Below are positions 35,371 through 47,042 of a DNA stretch of 64,000 bases, piece after piece. The stretch lies in the NCBI GenBank assembly GCA_000711775.1, contig ARYC01002500.1, positions 1 through 64,000 of the forward strand, given 5' to 3'. A program made the position numbers and the translations under genes. Source of the DNA: Oxytricha trifallax (Eukaryota; Ciliophora; Spirotrichea; Sporadotrichida; Oxytrichidae). The notes below the pieces were generated by a model. That model did no database searches and was not told the origin of the DNA. It worked only from the letters and a program-made list of their open reading frames with translations. Every line of letters starts with the position of its first letter. The stretch's first letter is position 1.

Positions 35371-38300
35371 TTACCATACTTAGTCTTAAGCCTTTTAAGA
35401 AATTACAAAATAAAGTAGGTTTACCTTTTTTCCTAAAACTATTTAAGGATTTTATAAGAGTTAATTTGTTTAAAATAGCCGATTAATTATTTAGTCTTCA
35501 AATAACTTCCCAATCTTCATTATTTTATTCTTTATCTTCTGGTAATTGAATTAGTAATTTTGATTCGAAGTCTTAAGCCCGTTTCTTACATTTTCTTTTA
35601 AATTGGTGAGATTGTTATTAATCATATTATAAAATGCATATGTTTTGTTAAAGCTCATCATTAAATTTGCAGTAGCCAAGAATGTTTGATTAATGTAAAG
35701 TTGTATTTATTTTACTTCTCTTTTTCGGTAAGAAGTGGTAATAAATGGTATCATATAATACTTTTCTTGCTTTTATAGATTTTCATATGTTTTCTCAACA
35801 TGTAGAGTGTGAGTGGTTTATGGCATACAAGACATAAGAGCAATTTTAATTCAATTATTTATAAATTAGTTTTTTGAATTAAATCTAAATTATTATTTTT
35901 TTGGTAGTATTTTCTGGTATGTTATTTGTAAGTATTGTATCATCTGGTTTTAAAATTTGAAAGTTTGGTAGCATTTAGTTTATGATCATTATGTGTTAAC
36001 CTCCTATAAAAATTTGGTGGTCAGAAATTCTTGTTATGCAAGTTAAGATTTTCGTGAATGCTTTCTGCAAAATAAAGGTTTAAGAAATTTGGTCAAGAAA
36101 TATTTAGATTCAGAAAAAACACGGGAAAAAAATTATGGTGAGAGAACTTGATAAATAATAAAAACTATAAATTCAATTAAATTATTGTATATCATATAAT
36201 CATTTTGATCCTAGTCCGTTTTAAAACCGACTTTTGCCACAAAAATATTAAACATCTATAATAAACAATCCGTTGCCATCATTTCATTAAACAGTATCTA
36301 TATACCATTAATATAATTGTTTAAGATTTTATTGTTGTCATGACCAGGATCTTCATCATAATCTGCTAAAAGTTCATATAAAGACTTTTTATTACTTTAT
36401 TTAAATATTGCTATTGCTGTTATTTAATCTCAACAGATAGGATCGGGTGTAGCTTTAAATCTCAACAACATACACATTTAAGATATATTATAATGTCTGT
36501 CTATGCAAAAAAGATTCTTAAAGTCGGATTCTTATCATTTTTCTTAATTAAGTCACTAGAATTTTAATCATCAAATATAAAGAGCTATTATTTTTATTAT
36601 TGTGAATGAGTGTATTTCCTTAATTATCTTTTATCATTCATAGAGCTTTTCTAAAAATCTCTATATTTTATTTTTAAAAAAATTTAAATCCTTTGTATTT
36701 TAATTGACAGTATAATAAGAGTTCCTCATATGAAAAATCAGATTTATAAGTAAGTTAAATAAAACTACGCGTTTAGGGTTAATCTATAATTTATTTATTC
36801 TAAATCCTTAAAAGACTAATGAAAGTTTTTCTTATATAAATTTTCTTTATAATAAACATCAAATACATTTAATTCTTTTGTGTTTATTTATATCATAAAA
36901 ATATTATTTCCTTCTGTATATCTATACTCTGAGTTAAATTATATTTTGTTCATAAAGTTGATAATAAGACTGATTCAATCTTTAATGACATATTCAATAG
37001 TTGGATTCTAATATTTATGTGATATTTTAAAGCCATTATGCCATTTAGATCCATAATTTTCATAGCTCATTCCCCCCTTACAATTATTACTCTAAGAAAT
37101 ATATTTTTAATTTTATTAGCAACAATTTAAATACTCAATTGTCTTTTTTATTTTATCCTTTAATTGCATCACCAATTCTTCAATGAACTTTTGATTTAAG
37201 AAAATTAATAGGATCACATTCTTTAAAATCTTTTCATTTTTTTATCATAATTACAAAATAAACCTCATAGAATGTAAACATGCTCGATGTTTCAGATTCC
37301 ACTAAATTATAATAAGTTGATAATGGGCTATCAATCAAATTTTATTATATCTGCCCATGTTTTCTTATGGATTATTATCTTCAATAATATTTTCTACAAA
37401 AAATCATCTTCCTCATTTGATGAATGCGCTGTCTCTAGTAGATGATTCGATGAAAAAGAACAAAAATTTTGGGATAATATAGCTTTTTGTATATTTCTTT
37501 TATCCATCTTTAGTTTTGATTCTTATTTATTTTACATTATAATGACTAATTTATACATAAAATTTTGTGTTTATATCTTAATTTCAGTTTTAAGTTAAAC
37601 TAAATTCTAACAAACTCTATCAAATTCTCACAAAATCTCGTAATTTAAATTATTTATTTAATACTAAACTATTCTTAACAATGTTGATTGTTTTTAATTA
37701 AATATTATTAAACTCTAACAAAATCTAACAAATTATATAACTATTGTTAAACTACACTCTTTAATTCATAATTTTTTTTAAAATACTTAATAAACTTGAT
37801 ATAGTAGTCCAATACACTTCTAAAGAAAATTAAATGCATCTATAGAGCATGTCATTCAATATTAGCTTTTAGTTCATTTGTAATATAGAACCCTCCGTTT
37901 CTTTGTTACTTATTATACTAGAAATTCTATGAACATAATTCAGGAGCATTTTTTCACCAGTAGATGGTGAAATTTTGCTCCTAATTGAAATTTCAATAAA
38001 TTCCTATACGAAAGCTATCGAGTCAAAATGATAAATGATATGATGAATTTTCCCTTAATTAACTTTTGAAATAAATATTAGAAGTTTTTCTAAATGTGAA
38101 TTTACTTATAAATTCATTATCTCTAAAAGCTCCAAAAGAATGAAAAGAAAAGCTAGAAAGTTTTGAATATAAATTCTAACTTAGAAATACAATTAATGAA
38201 AAATTTTAACCTTTTAAACAAAAGAGATTTCATTTTTATCTGAAGTTAATCTTTTAAAGAATAAATAAATTAGATTGAATTTAATTTCCTTTTAATTTAA

Positions 38301-39224
38301 GAGATTTGATTTAATGTGTAATAGTTTAATGATAATAGTAGAATTAATTAATTATGTTAATTTTTAAACTTTCTACATTTCAAATTAAGTGATGATGTTA
38401 GACTTTTTAATTAAAATTATTGATTTAAGAATTTTATAAGATTATAGGAATGAATCATAAGTAGTGATTTCTTTCAAAAATTTGTAATCATAAAAATTTA
38501 CAATAATTTTTTAGTCAAAATATAAGAAAACTAAAGTATTCTATGACTTTTATTGATGTTTTAAGAGATGCCATATAAAGTATTATGTGTTGAATACAAA
38601 TTATTTTTATCAAAAAGTATGAAATTTAGTCATATTAGAAATTTTAAATTAAAATTATTGTATTAGACTTCACTTGCTATAAAGAATATAAGAAGTTAAG
38701 TTATCATTAAATATTTCAAATATTAACAATCTAAAATTTTGAAAATAATAATTACGATGAGTATGATGCTTGAATAATAAGTTTAATATATAAATAAAAT
38801 TCATCGACCTAATAATGAGAAGTATACTTGAATAAGATATAATTTTGATAGAGTTTGTTAGAGTAATAGAGAAAATGTATAATTTTTACTCATTGGAACT
38901 CTTACTCTATTTTATTTCTAGTGAAGTTTCTAACTACTAGTTTTTAAATGATATATATCATGCCATAATTAGATTAACAATAAGTCGCTAGAGAGTTATT
39001 AGCTAGAATTATTTAGCTTCATTAATTTTTAATATTTTTGAATATTTACTAATGTAATTGAAAATTACATATAGATTTGTTGATTGATTAGTTTATTAAA
39101 ATAATTTATTTTAATCTATGTGAGGTTGTTAGAGTTGATTGATTTTTATATAGTTTTAAATATAATAAAGAAGAAAATTTCAATTAATTATTCATATACC
39201 CTATTTTTTAACAATATAATCTCT
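35371..39224. other. AT-rich stretch, one hairpin
   Basis: About 3.8 kb of AT-rich DNA in which no frame is convincing. It contains a strong inverted repeat at 37942-37982 (listed separately). From 37600 to 39000 short related A/T words (ctaacaaa, gttagag) recur without a clear period. No RNA gene was seen. Confidence 0.4.
37942..37982. repeat. inverted repeat, 17-bp arms
   Basis: aggagcattttttcacc and ggtgaaattttgctcct pair at 15 of 17 positions around a 7-nt loop. It lies in otherwise plain AT-rich DNA. It could be a tiny palindromic mobile element or a transcript hairpin. Confidence 0.75.
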
Positions 39225-39245
39225 ATGGGGTTTTGGGGTTTGGGT
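39225..39245 (+). repeat. telomere-like G-rich tract
   Basis: The tract ggggttttggggtttggg is the G4T4 telomere motif of spirotrich ciliates in slightly degenerate form. It stands beside the zinc-repeat frame and the transposon remnants. Telomere-like ends are known on some ciliate transposons (TBE elements of Oxytricha), so it could mark the element edge, but no inverted partner was found within 7 kb to the right. Confidence 0.6.
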
Positions 39246-39319
39246 TTATATTACAGGGTTACAATTTTACAATTTTTTAAATGTATTTAATGCTTACATT
39301 TTTTATGGAACACCATATT

Positions 39320-39575
39320 ATTTTCAGATACATTTTTCGATATTATGTTTACAAATTGCATTAATCTTACATTTTATTCAACTTTATTTTTTAATTCTAT
39401 GTACACAGATCGCTTTTCCATCACAATCAAAACAATGATATTTTCTTTCCCCATGTTAACATATGGATGAACCTTTACAAAATTTACATGAGAGCAATTT
39501 GTGTATACATATTTTAGTTTCTTTACATTGTTGACATCTGTTTTATCTTTTACCATAATCAAATTAATAAATATT
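39320..39575 (-). CDS. tandem CxxC...CxH zinc-binding repeats
   Basis: In the minus-strand frame containing NRCQQCKETKICIH, three repeats of about 18 residues follow one another: CQQCKETKICIH, CKFCKGSSICQH, CFDCDGKAICVH, spaced by short Lys/Arg segments, with a weaker fourth (NAICKHN). Cys and His positions are regular (C-x2-C-x5-C-x-H), which is strong evidence of a zinc-binding fold. Similar repeats occur in protist and large DNA virus proteins of unclear role. The start was not identified, and the frame fades near the telomere-like tract at 39.24 kb. It may be a transposon accessory gene (a zinc-finger protein is known in TBE elements) or an independent gene. A 62-codon frame in another register over the same bases is its shadow. 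Confidence 0.65.
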
Positions 39576-39689
39576 TATCTATCTAAATGTACATTTATCT
39601 AAATCAGTTATTTTCTAACAACAAATAGAATGGTAGATAAAACATTTTAATTATTTGGTAATGTTGCAAGATCTACTTTAAACCTCTTG

Positions 39690-42200
39690 AGAATGAATCC
39701 AATGTTAGGTGGGGTTCTAGTTTTAGCCAAGTAGAAATGAAATATTAAGAGACAGATTATAACCAAATAGTCTAGATCTTGGTGATAATATGTTATAGTA
39801 GTTAGCTTAGCATTCTTTTGCTTAATTTGGAGAGAAACTTATAGTTTAGCCTATATAATTAAAATTTTAAGCAGTTCAAGGAATATAATAATAGGTTAGG
39901 AGTTATAATAATCAAATTATTAAAATCTCAATGATTAAGTATTTCTAAAGCTATACAACAAATATCCAAATTTATAAGTTTAACCTCCAAACGAGTAAAG
40001 AATATAAATATAACAAGCAGTAGGCTATGTATCTATTAAGAGCTTGAGCAAGTTAAATTGTTTTAAATTTTTTATTAAATCTTGATCAATTTTGAGAGAG
40101 AATGGTAACTTCAAAGAAATACTCAATAAATGGTCAATTATTTTGGGAAATCTTGCTATATGTTGAGAAACCTTGCGTGTAAAAACCTTAGCCAGAACAA
40201 TATACAGATTAAGAATTAATGAGTTTACTTAGAATAGAGGATTACCACTACATTGAAATAGAGAGTTTTAAAGAATAAATGGAGTGTTAAAATCTGTGAT
40301 TAAATGTTAAGAGCCTAAATTTTAAATGAACCAAGAATCTATTATAATGTATGATTTAATGTTTTTTTATAAATGATTAATTATTTTTTTTCAAATCTTT
40401 ATGCTCAACATAAAATGTAAACTTTATAAGACGATTTAAAACAACTGGCAATTAGCGATAAAAATTAAGGAGGTTCATTCTTTTATGTTTACGGAACAGA
40501 TGCTGATAACTCATATTCCAAACCTATCGCACATTTATTGGTTTTAGACACCTATCATATAATTTGTGAATGATAAAATTTATCAGAAAATTCTACAATA
40601 TAAATTTATTTAGACGATGAGGATTATACCCATAGCTCACATAAATATGCTATTGTTGTTGACCTTGATATTGAAGATCTGGATAAGAATTTCAAACTTG
40701 ATAATGTAGGTATGGTTAAAAATGAAGTGTTTTTATTTAATGAATTTGAATTATAAAAAAAGGAAGCCTTTATTGGTCAATTCCATGTCTAAATTTTACT
40801 AGGAATAAAAGTTATCAAAACTAGATAAAAGTTTGTTGAAAAAAATATGCTATTGGTTTTAAGTGTAGTATTAGGATTTTTCAATGATTACAAATTCTAC
40901 CCATAATGTCATACTAGCAGATAACTCTGTGTATAATAATTTGCATAGATAATTGTTTAATTCCTCTTAGATTTCTTCAGCTTTAGTATCTTGAAAATTA
41001 TAAAAATTCTAGATAACAATGCCTTTACATTTTTATTTCCTCGTTTTTATAAATTTGTAGATGATGGGGCATTTGTTAATTTTCTAGGATAAAAGATTAA
41101 AATTAATATTGGACCAACTCTTGATAATGAATGTGTTAGAATGATTTGAAATGAATATTCCCAAAATATATGTTGGGGAATGTGTAATTGATAAGTCTCT
41201 TTACAAAATAAGATATTATTAGAAAAGATGTACGTCCTCATGAAATTAACTGTAATATTACCAAAGATCTATTATAAGTTATACCTTATTACAACATTTA
41301 AACTAACTTTAAATTCAATATTTCCAATAAGTTAAAAAGATAGAACTCATGGTGAAATTTCTGTCTTTCATAGTAGAGTTTCTGGTTTAGCGATGGCAAA
41401 TGTATATGACACTTGTATCGATGTAAACATGATTAATAACATACTTAAACTACCTAAATTTCCTCTAGGTTGCTTTCGTTAACTACCAATAGAAGAAATA
41501 ACCTTGCAAATGAGCGGTGAAACTTATTCATTGATTATGACTTAAATTCAATTTATTCATTTCACACCATATTTTAAAGATTAAAATGAAACCTATTAAT
41601 ATCCAACTCTTAATTTAACTATAAACGCAGAGTATATTTATTTTTCAAGATATGAATTTAGTGAAGATGCATATCGATTAAACAGTAATTAAGCATCAAA
41701 TCTTCAGCATCAGATTAGAATATAAAGGAAAAGAAAATTATTATATCAGATAAGATATTGATAAGTAAATTAATTGTAAAATTTTTAGTTTTTAGGTTAT
41801 TTAAGAACATCATAGATGTTCGAGTTCAGTAATAGATTAATTGACGTAGTTTGAGTAAACGGAGTATTATTCAAACATTATTTTTATATTTAAAAAATCT
41901 ACTATTAAAATCAATAAAGATGAAAACAGCAAAATATATAGGTATGAAGATATATTGGTGAAAATGTTAACGAATTTAGGATAATAATATATTGTAAAAA
42001 TAGAAGAGCAAAGTTATTAATATCAAAATCTTAATGAAGAACAACATTTTAACAATAGGTTATTCAGCTATTTAACAAAAATATTTTGATAGAAAATAGA
42101 AATTTGTGTATAAAATTAATACATGTGATTAATGGAATATAATTTTAGATAATTTGATAGTAATCCTTTGGATAATATTTTAAGTAATCTAGATCAAAAT
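39690..42200 (+). pseudogene. decayed coding region upstream of the transposase
   Basis: With UAA/UAG as Gln the plus strand shows several coding stretches in succession. Examples are 39720-40060 (contains RNEILRDRLQPNSLDLGDNM), 40100-40310, 40440-41230 (GSFFYVYGTDADNSYSKPIA; IVVDLDIEDLDKNF; PTLDNECVRMI) and 41340-41720 (VFHSRVSGLAMANVYDTCID; LPKFPLGCFRQLPIEEI). The frame changes between some of them, so the copy looks broken in several places. The products match nothing I recognise; they could be accessory proteins of the same mobile element as the transposase or an unrelated gene. Same strand as the transposase, no gap larger than about 150 bp between pieces. Confidence 0.5.
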
Positions 42201-42439
42201 CTTGTAATCAAATAAATTAAAAGACAAGTTTGTTTAATAAAACAATAATTAAAGGTATAATAAGACATTTTTTTTTGTTTCTGACTTAATATTATAAGGA
42301 ATTAGATATATCAAAGGGGTCAAAAGACCCAAAATAATACTAACAATTCTTTTATAAAATGTAATAAATATATTATCTTTCATAGTATAAAATGTTAACA
42401 AGATAATTAGGAAATATTATAAAAAATTTAATATATTTA

Positions 42440-43010
42440 AGTTCAAAATGAAAAGACGTAAATTATTAGCCCGCATTTAAGAAGATAGTTTCGAAGATAT
42501 GTTTATAAGACTCAAAACAAATTTGATACTCTTTAGCAAGAGATTGATCCATTTAAAGATAACCTAGATAGGGTAATATATCAATAAATTGAAGCTTCAA
42601 AAAGAGACATTATGCTTGAAATCTTAAAATTTGAAAAAAGAAATATTTATTATACATTTAAATGCAAGTAAAGGTGGGAATTTTATATCAAGCGGAAAAA
42701 GAAGAAGTTTTAGAAGATTTTGCTAAAAAGAAAGATACATAAATTGTAGATTTTGTTAATGAAGATATGGAGAGTTAAAGAAGACCTTATATTTCAAGTT
42801 TAAATCCAAAATTTGGGGTTATTATACGATAATAGCAATATTGTCAGATGTAATAATGATAAAATTTAAATAGAAATTAAGACAATGATGATGATGTTGA
42901 TGATGATGATGATAATGATGATGATTATGATGATGATGGTAATTACTCTTTTAAAAATCTGTTAAAATTCTTAGAGGAAGGGATTTAACAAATTTAATGA
43001 TTTATAAGAA
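42440..43010 (+). pseudogene. coding remnant with Asp-rich tract
   Basis: Begins near ATG 42448 (KRRKLLARIQEDSFEDMF) and passes through segments including KDTQIVDFVNEDMESQRRP to an Asp-rich run encoded by the (gat)n stretch at 42884-42939, then SFKNLLKFLEEG. At least one frame change separates the parts. Probably the N-terminal region of the transposase that follows, or a separate small element protein. Confidence 0.45.
42884..42939 (+). repeat. (GAT)n microsatellite
   Basis: About 18 near-perfect gat/gtt/aat triplets. In one frame they give an Asp-rich run inside the preceding coding remnant. Confidence 0.9.
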
Positions 43011-43136
43011 TTATTTTTGAGAAAATTTGAGATAATGTAGTAAAATCAAATAATTTATCTATAATTCTATAAATGAGGAACTCGAACATAATTTATAAAG
43101 CTTAGATTTGGAGACTAGGATCATTTACATGCTAAA

Positions 43137-44160
43137 TTAAGGTATTTTAGCTATAAATAAATTGGAAATATATTTGGGCTTCACATTTATATGATAAGAA
43201 AAATCTTCATTAATTCTTTAAGCAAACCAAAATATTTTATAAAAAAAGTTTTGAATTTGACTCTTGACTCTTGAGCACTTTAGCTATTGGGCATACTAAA
43301 TACTTTAATGGAACTTTAACCTAACTCTGTTGCAGATAGGGCTATAATTTTCATCGAAAATTTCCTAATACTAAGATTTCAACTTCAAGATAAGAAATTT
43401 ATATCTCTCTAACGGAGTTAATTACAAAAATTCTAAGTTTACTTATAAAATTTCAGCTTTTAAAAAGATATAAATTTAAGTAGCTTAGCTTCATTATTAT
43501 CCATTAATATGTGAACCTTCTTAGCAATATAAAAATATTATATATTTGGATGAGACTATATTTAAACTACACTAAATAAAAATAAAATCGTGTTTTCTGG
43601 TCCTTTTAAAAATTTATAAGAAGGAGAAATTAATACCAGAATACTAGCAACTCTTGTATTTATTTCAGGATTATAAGAACTTTTAGGGTACTTAATTAAA
43701 GAAAAATCAATTAAGATTTTAGATTTAATGTTAAGTCTTGAAAGTATTGAAAACTTTTTCAAAGACTAAACAGCAATAATTATGGATAATTTACGAGCTC
43801 ATTCACAATAACTCTTTCAAACAATAAATACAAGCTAATGGATGAAGATATATTTTTAATGTTTCTTATTCCTCAGAGTTCAATTGTATTAAAGAAATTT
43901 ATCATGAGTCATACTTCTGTATAAAAGGACATAATTGAAAAGAACTTTTATTGTTTAAATAAACAACACAACTAAATAATAAAGAACGCAATTTAAAACA
44001 TAAATAAGAGGACTCCCATTAGACAGAAAAAAAGCAAATAGATAATATGCTTAGTTTAGTCATACAATAAGATAAGAATCATTAAATAAAAGTTTTATTT
44101 TATTTAAGAAATCATAATTATCAAATTTTAAAGACCTTTTGCTTTTAAAGAGTCAAATTA
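43137..44160 (+). mobile_element. Tc1/mariner (IS630-type) transposase, decayed copy
   Basis: A helix-turn-helix-like segment (RYFSYKQIGNIFGLHIYM) begins at 43140. The three catalytic blocks follow in order: IIYLDETIF with Asp at 43549; IIMDNLRAHS with Asp at 43785 and the family His shortly after; SYSSEFNCIKEI with Glu at 43894, matching the SPxLNPIE block. Spacing of about 79 and 36 residues fits Tc1/mariner/IS630 DDE enzymes. The blocks are not all in one frame (at least two shifts), so the copy is probably inactive. The coding look continues to about 44160 with a Lys/Gln-rich tail containing an UGA where this family often has Trp. No terminal inverted repeats were found by eye, so the ends of the element are unknown. 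Confidence 0.8.
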
Positions 44161-46270
44161 ATGTTTTTGCTTATAATCATCTTTATAATCCTCTTAATTT
44201 TTATTCGAGTTGCTAATGTCATCAGCATTCAAAAATGTTATTTCATTCAATTTCCATATTCTTAGTAATTCATCTGATTTGCTAACCTTACTTCAATAGT
44301 TATAGTGCTCTTCCTTTTCTCTATGTGTACAAAAAATATAATTACCTTTCTTGAAATAGTCAGAATATTATAGAAGCTCCAAAAATTCATTGTTGATGAG
44401 AATTGAGTTTTAGTCCCATGATGTTTGTTTCCCCACATCTCTTATTTACTATTAATCATGAACCAGTATTTACAGATATTCATTCCTAAGAGTTCCTTAA
44501 ATGCCAAAGAAATAACTGCGATCATGAAGCTCATCTTCATTTACAATTCAATATTTTTATAAGCAGCAGCAGTACAACCTTCTTCTTTATCTAGATATGC
44601 AATCTACGGTATGCCATATTTTAACAAAGATTTTGATTAAAGTTCCAAATTAAATCAGTCGAAATAGTTAAGAAATATTGAATGTAAAATTCCTTAAATA
44701 CGAAAATCACATATTATATATGCATGAAAAATTGTTTAAATTATTAATGTAAAATATGTCAGATTTATTATAGAATTTTATATAATTGTGAATTTTAAGA
44801 TAAGATGTTTGATGAAATTATTTATATTAATATTTTTTAATTATATTTCTATGAATATTAAATAAGAGTAAGAATTAGAAAATTAATTTTTATTTTTATT
44901 ATTATGAAGTATAATTTATTCCTCACTTTTACATGAGTAATTATTATAATATTTTCTATTAAAAGTATCAAACACTTAAATAAAAAAAATTTTTATGTAA
45001 AAAGCAAATAATTTTACTAATATACAAATATGAATAAATTTAATTTAATTTACATAGAAAAGAATTTTCATTTCTAATGATTATTTAATATGATTAAGTA
45101 GAAATATTTTAGTATTTTAAATATAATAAAATGGGAGCAAGTAGTAAAAATACATAAATTTACTACTTGAGCCCATATTTAATATAATAATATAAAAATC
45201 ATACAAATATTTAAAAAATAATTATAATATTTTTTAAAAAATACTTTATTTTATAATTAGTCATATATTAAGAATTAAAATATTCTCAATTCTTTTATTA
45301 TTTTGACTCAACTTTGACTTCCTCTTATATACTCTTCAAGCTTAATTCAGGGAAAAAGGGAACATTGATCCAAAGTATTTCATTTTATTTAGTTAGTATT
45401 TTCGTTCCTTATAAAACATCTCTTATAAATCATATAGTCTATTTTTATAAGAAGGCATGAACATATGTCTTATATTTAATTAAGAATTGAAACTTACTTT
45501 GAAATTTGAAATAATTTTACCAGTGAGCTATGCTACTATGTAGACCCTCTGATTACCTAGATGGGATTTGTGTGTTTATTCGAGTACCATTTTAATTCAT
45601 TAATGTGTTTTCCATTTACTTATTAATTAGTTACAATTTTAATTTATCAGCTTTTCTAAATATAGCTTTTTTATATTGCCTGAAAGGAAGATTAAGCAGC
45701 AAATGACATATTTTTGTTCTTTTAAATAATACTATAGTTGATAAGATTAGTTTATCGGTACTTATTTTATTGTATTTTTGCAAAAATTTTGGCACCATTT
45801 TTTAAATTAAGTTCCCCATTAAATTAAAAATGCTCTGTTAATGTCCGGTCTGGACAATAATTATCACAAAAGGGTTTTATATATAGATTCTCTGGGTTTC
45901 TGGGTTTAAATGTTAATATTTGGTACTTAAAAAAGAGTTCTATTTTATTTGTGATAAAATTTGAGTTCCCTTAATATATTTAGTATTTACAATATATAAC
46001 TTATTCAAAATTAAGGATTAAGATTTAAAAATAATTTGTGATTATTAATAATTTTATAAATTAAGCTATTTAATAATAAATGTGACTAAAAGTAAAAAAT
46101 AGCTGGGACTCTTCATCTAAAACAGCTTAAATTCAATTGATAAATACTCATCTTTTGTTTATTAAATTTCAAGTTGAGCTTAAGAAGAAAGTAAGATACT
46201 AAATTTTAACTTTGTATTTTATTAAGCATTTATCAATCATAGTTAGGCTAAAATTTAATCAAGGAAAATG
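44161..46270. other. AT-rich stretch with one long hairpin
   Basis: No convincing frame; short coding-like patches at 44500-44600 only. Contains the hairpin at 45131-45176 (listed separately) and a tggtttctgggttt-like G/T patch near 45890. Confidence 0.4.
45131..45176. repeat. inverted repeat, 18-bp arms
   Basis: atgggagcaagtagtaaa and tttactacttgagcccat pair at 16 of 18 positions around a 10-nt loop, and the flanking AT bases extend the symmetry. The last 44 bases of the window (63957-64000) start with a similar word, atgggcgcaagtg, and end with cacttgatca, possibly a relative cut by the window edge. Confidence 0.8.
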
Positions 46271-46274
46271 ATAT

Positions 46275-46760
46275 AAAGCTAAACATATCTAAATCTTTAA
46301 CAACTTATACTTATCCTATTTGTGACAAAATTTTGAATAGAAAATAATACAATAGACGCATTGAGACTCATTGTAGAAAGTATAGAAAATTTATTATTAT
46401 TATTGAAAGCGGGAGGGTGGAAACTTATTTGAAGTTTGTCAAGGAGATTTCGATGGTATATACCCGACTACTGATTTTAAGAACCACATAATTTTTCATC
46501 CTCATTATAAGCTCCACTTTGCAGGCTATCTTCCATTTATAATCAAAATTATTGCATTTCTTAATTTGATTTAAACAAATTATTGAGAATTTGAATGTAT
46601 TATAACTAAAAAGCAAGAAAACTAAAATTGGAAGATGCTTAAGAATTTCGAATACCATAGTACCAGACAAAATGTAAGATCTTAAAAAAGGGAAGGAGAA
46701 CCTAAATTTTCAATAAAATTTAATTTAAGGAGCTTGATGTTCATTCAAATAATTATTAAT
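46275..46760 (+). CDS. zinc-finger-like protein, frame change or small intron inside
   Basis: Two coding stretches follow each other on the plus strand in different frames. The first (about 46310-46400) reads YTYPICDKILNRKQYNRRIE then THCRKYRK, close to a C2H2 finger with the first Cys missing. The second (46425-46760) reads LFEVCQGDFDGIYPTTDFKN then HIIFHPHYK, again finger-like with one Cys and a H-x4-H pair. It continues as a basic region through one UGA (TNY-UGA-EFECIITKK). An 81-codon minus-strand frame over 46425-46670 is its shadow. The finger assignment is by resemblance only, and neither copy has a full Cys2His2 set, so the gene may be diverged or decayed. Confidence 0.4.
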
Positions 46761-47042
46761 TAATTTTTAAAAGTATTGAAAACAAGACTAAAAAATAAAG
46801 ATAAAGGATATATCAGCATTCAATTAAAATTAAGAAGAATATTTGAAATTTATGAAATATCAGAATAAAATACAAATAATGGTAAAATAATAAATAAAAT
46901 AAGAAAGACAGCAAGAAAGAACTCAGACAATAAAAATCACTTTTCTTGGCATCATATACTACATCAAAAAAGTGATTAACTTTACATAGAGAAAGAGTGC
47001 ATCGAGAATATTATTGATAAATTTAATAAGAAAAAAATAATG

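Noticed and set aside
39225-39245. Assignment of the window to a spirotrich (Oxytricha-like) germline from the G4T4 tract
   Set aside because: A single short tract is weak, and in-frame UGA in several genes does not fit spirotrichs, where UGA is the only stop. Kept as an alternative only.
41047-41241. Minus-strand frames at 41047-41241 and 43562-43762
   Set aside because: Both lie opposite plus-strand transposon coding sequence and have no features of their own.
39224-44160. Virus-like or Polinton/Tlr-type element
   Set aside because: No polymerase B, packaging ATPase, protease, capsid-like or integrase block was recognised; the only diagnostic enzyme is a Tc1/mariner-type DDE transposase. 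Treated as a plain DNA transposon.
46425-46670. 81-codon minus-strand frame
   Set aside because: Shadow of plus-strand coding sequence with better codon pattern.
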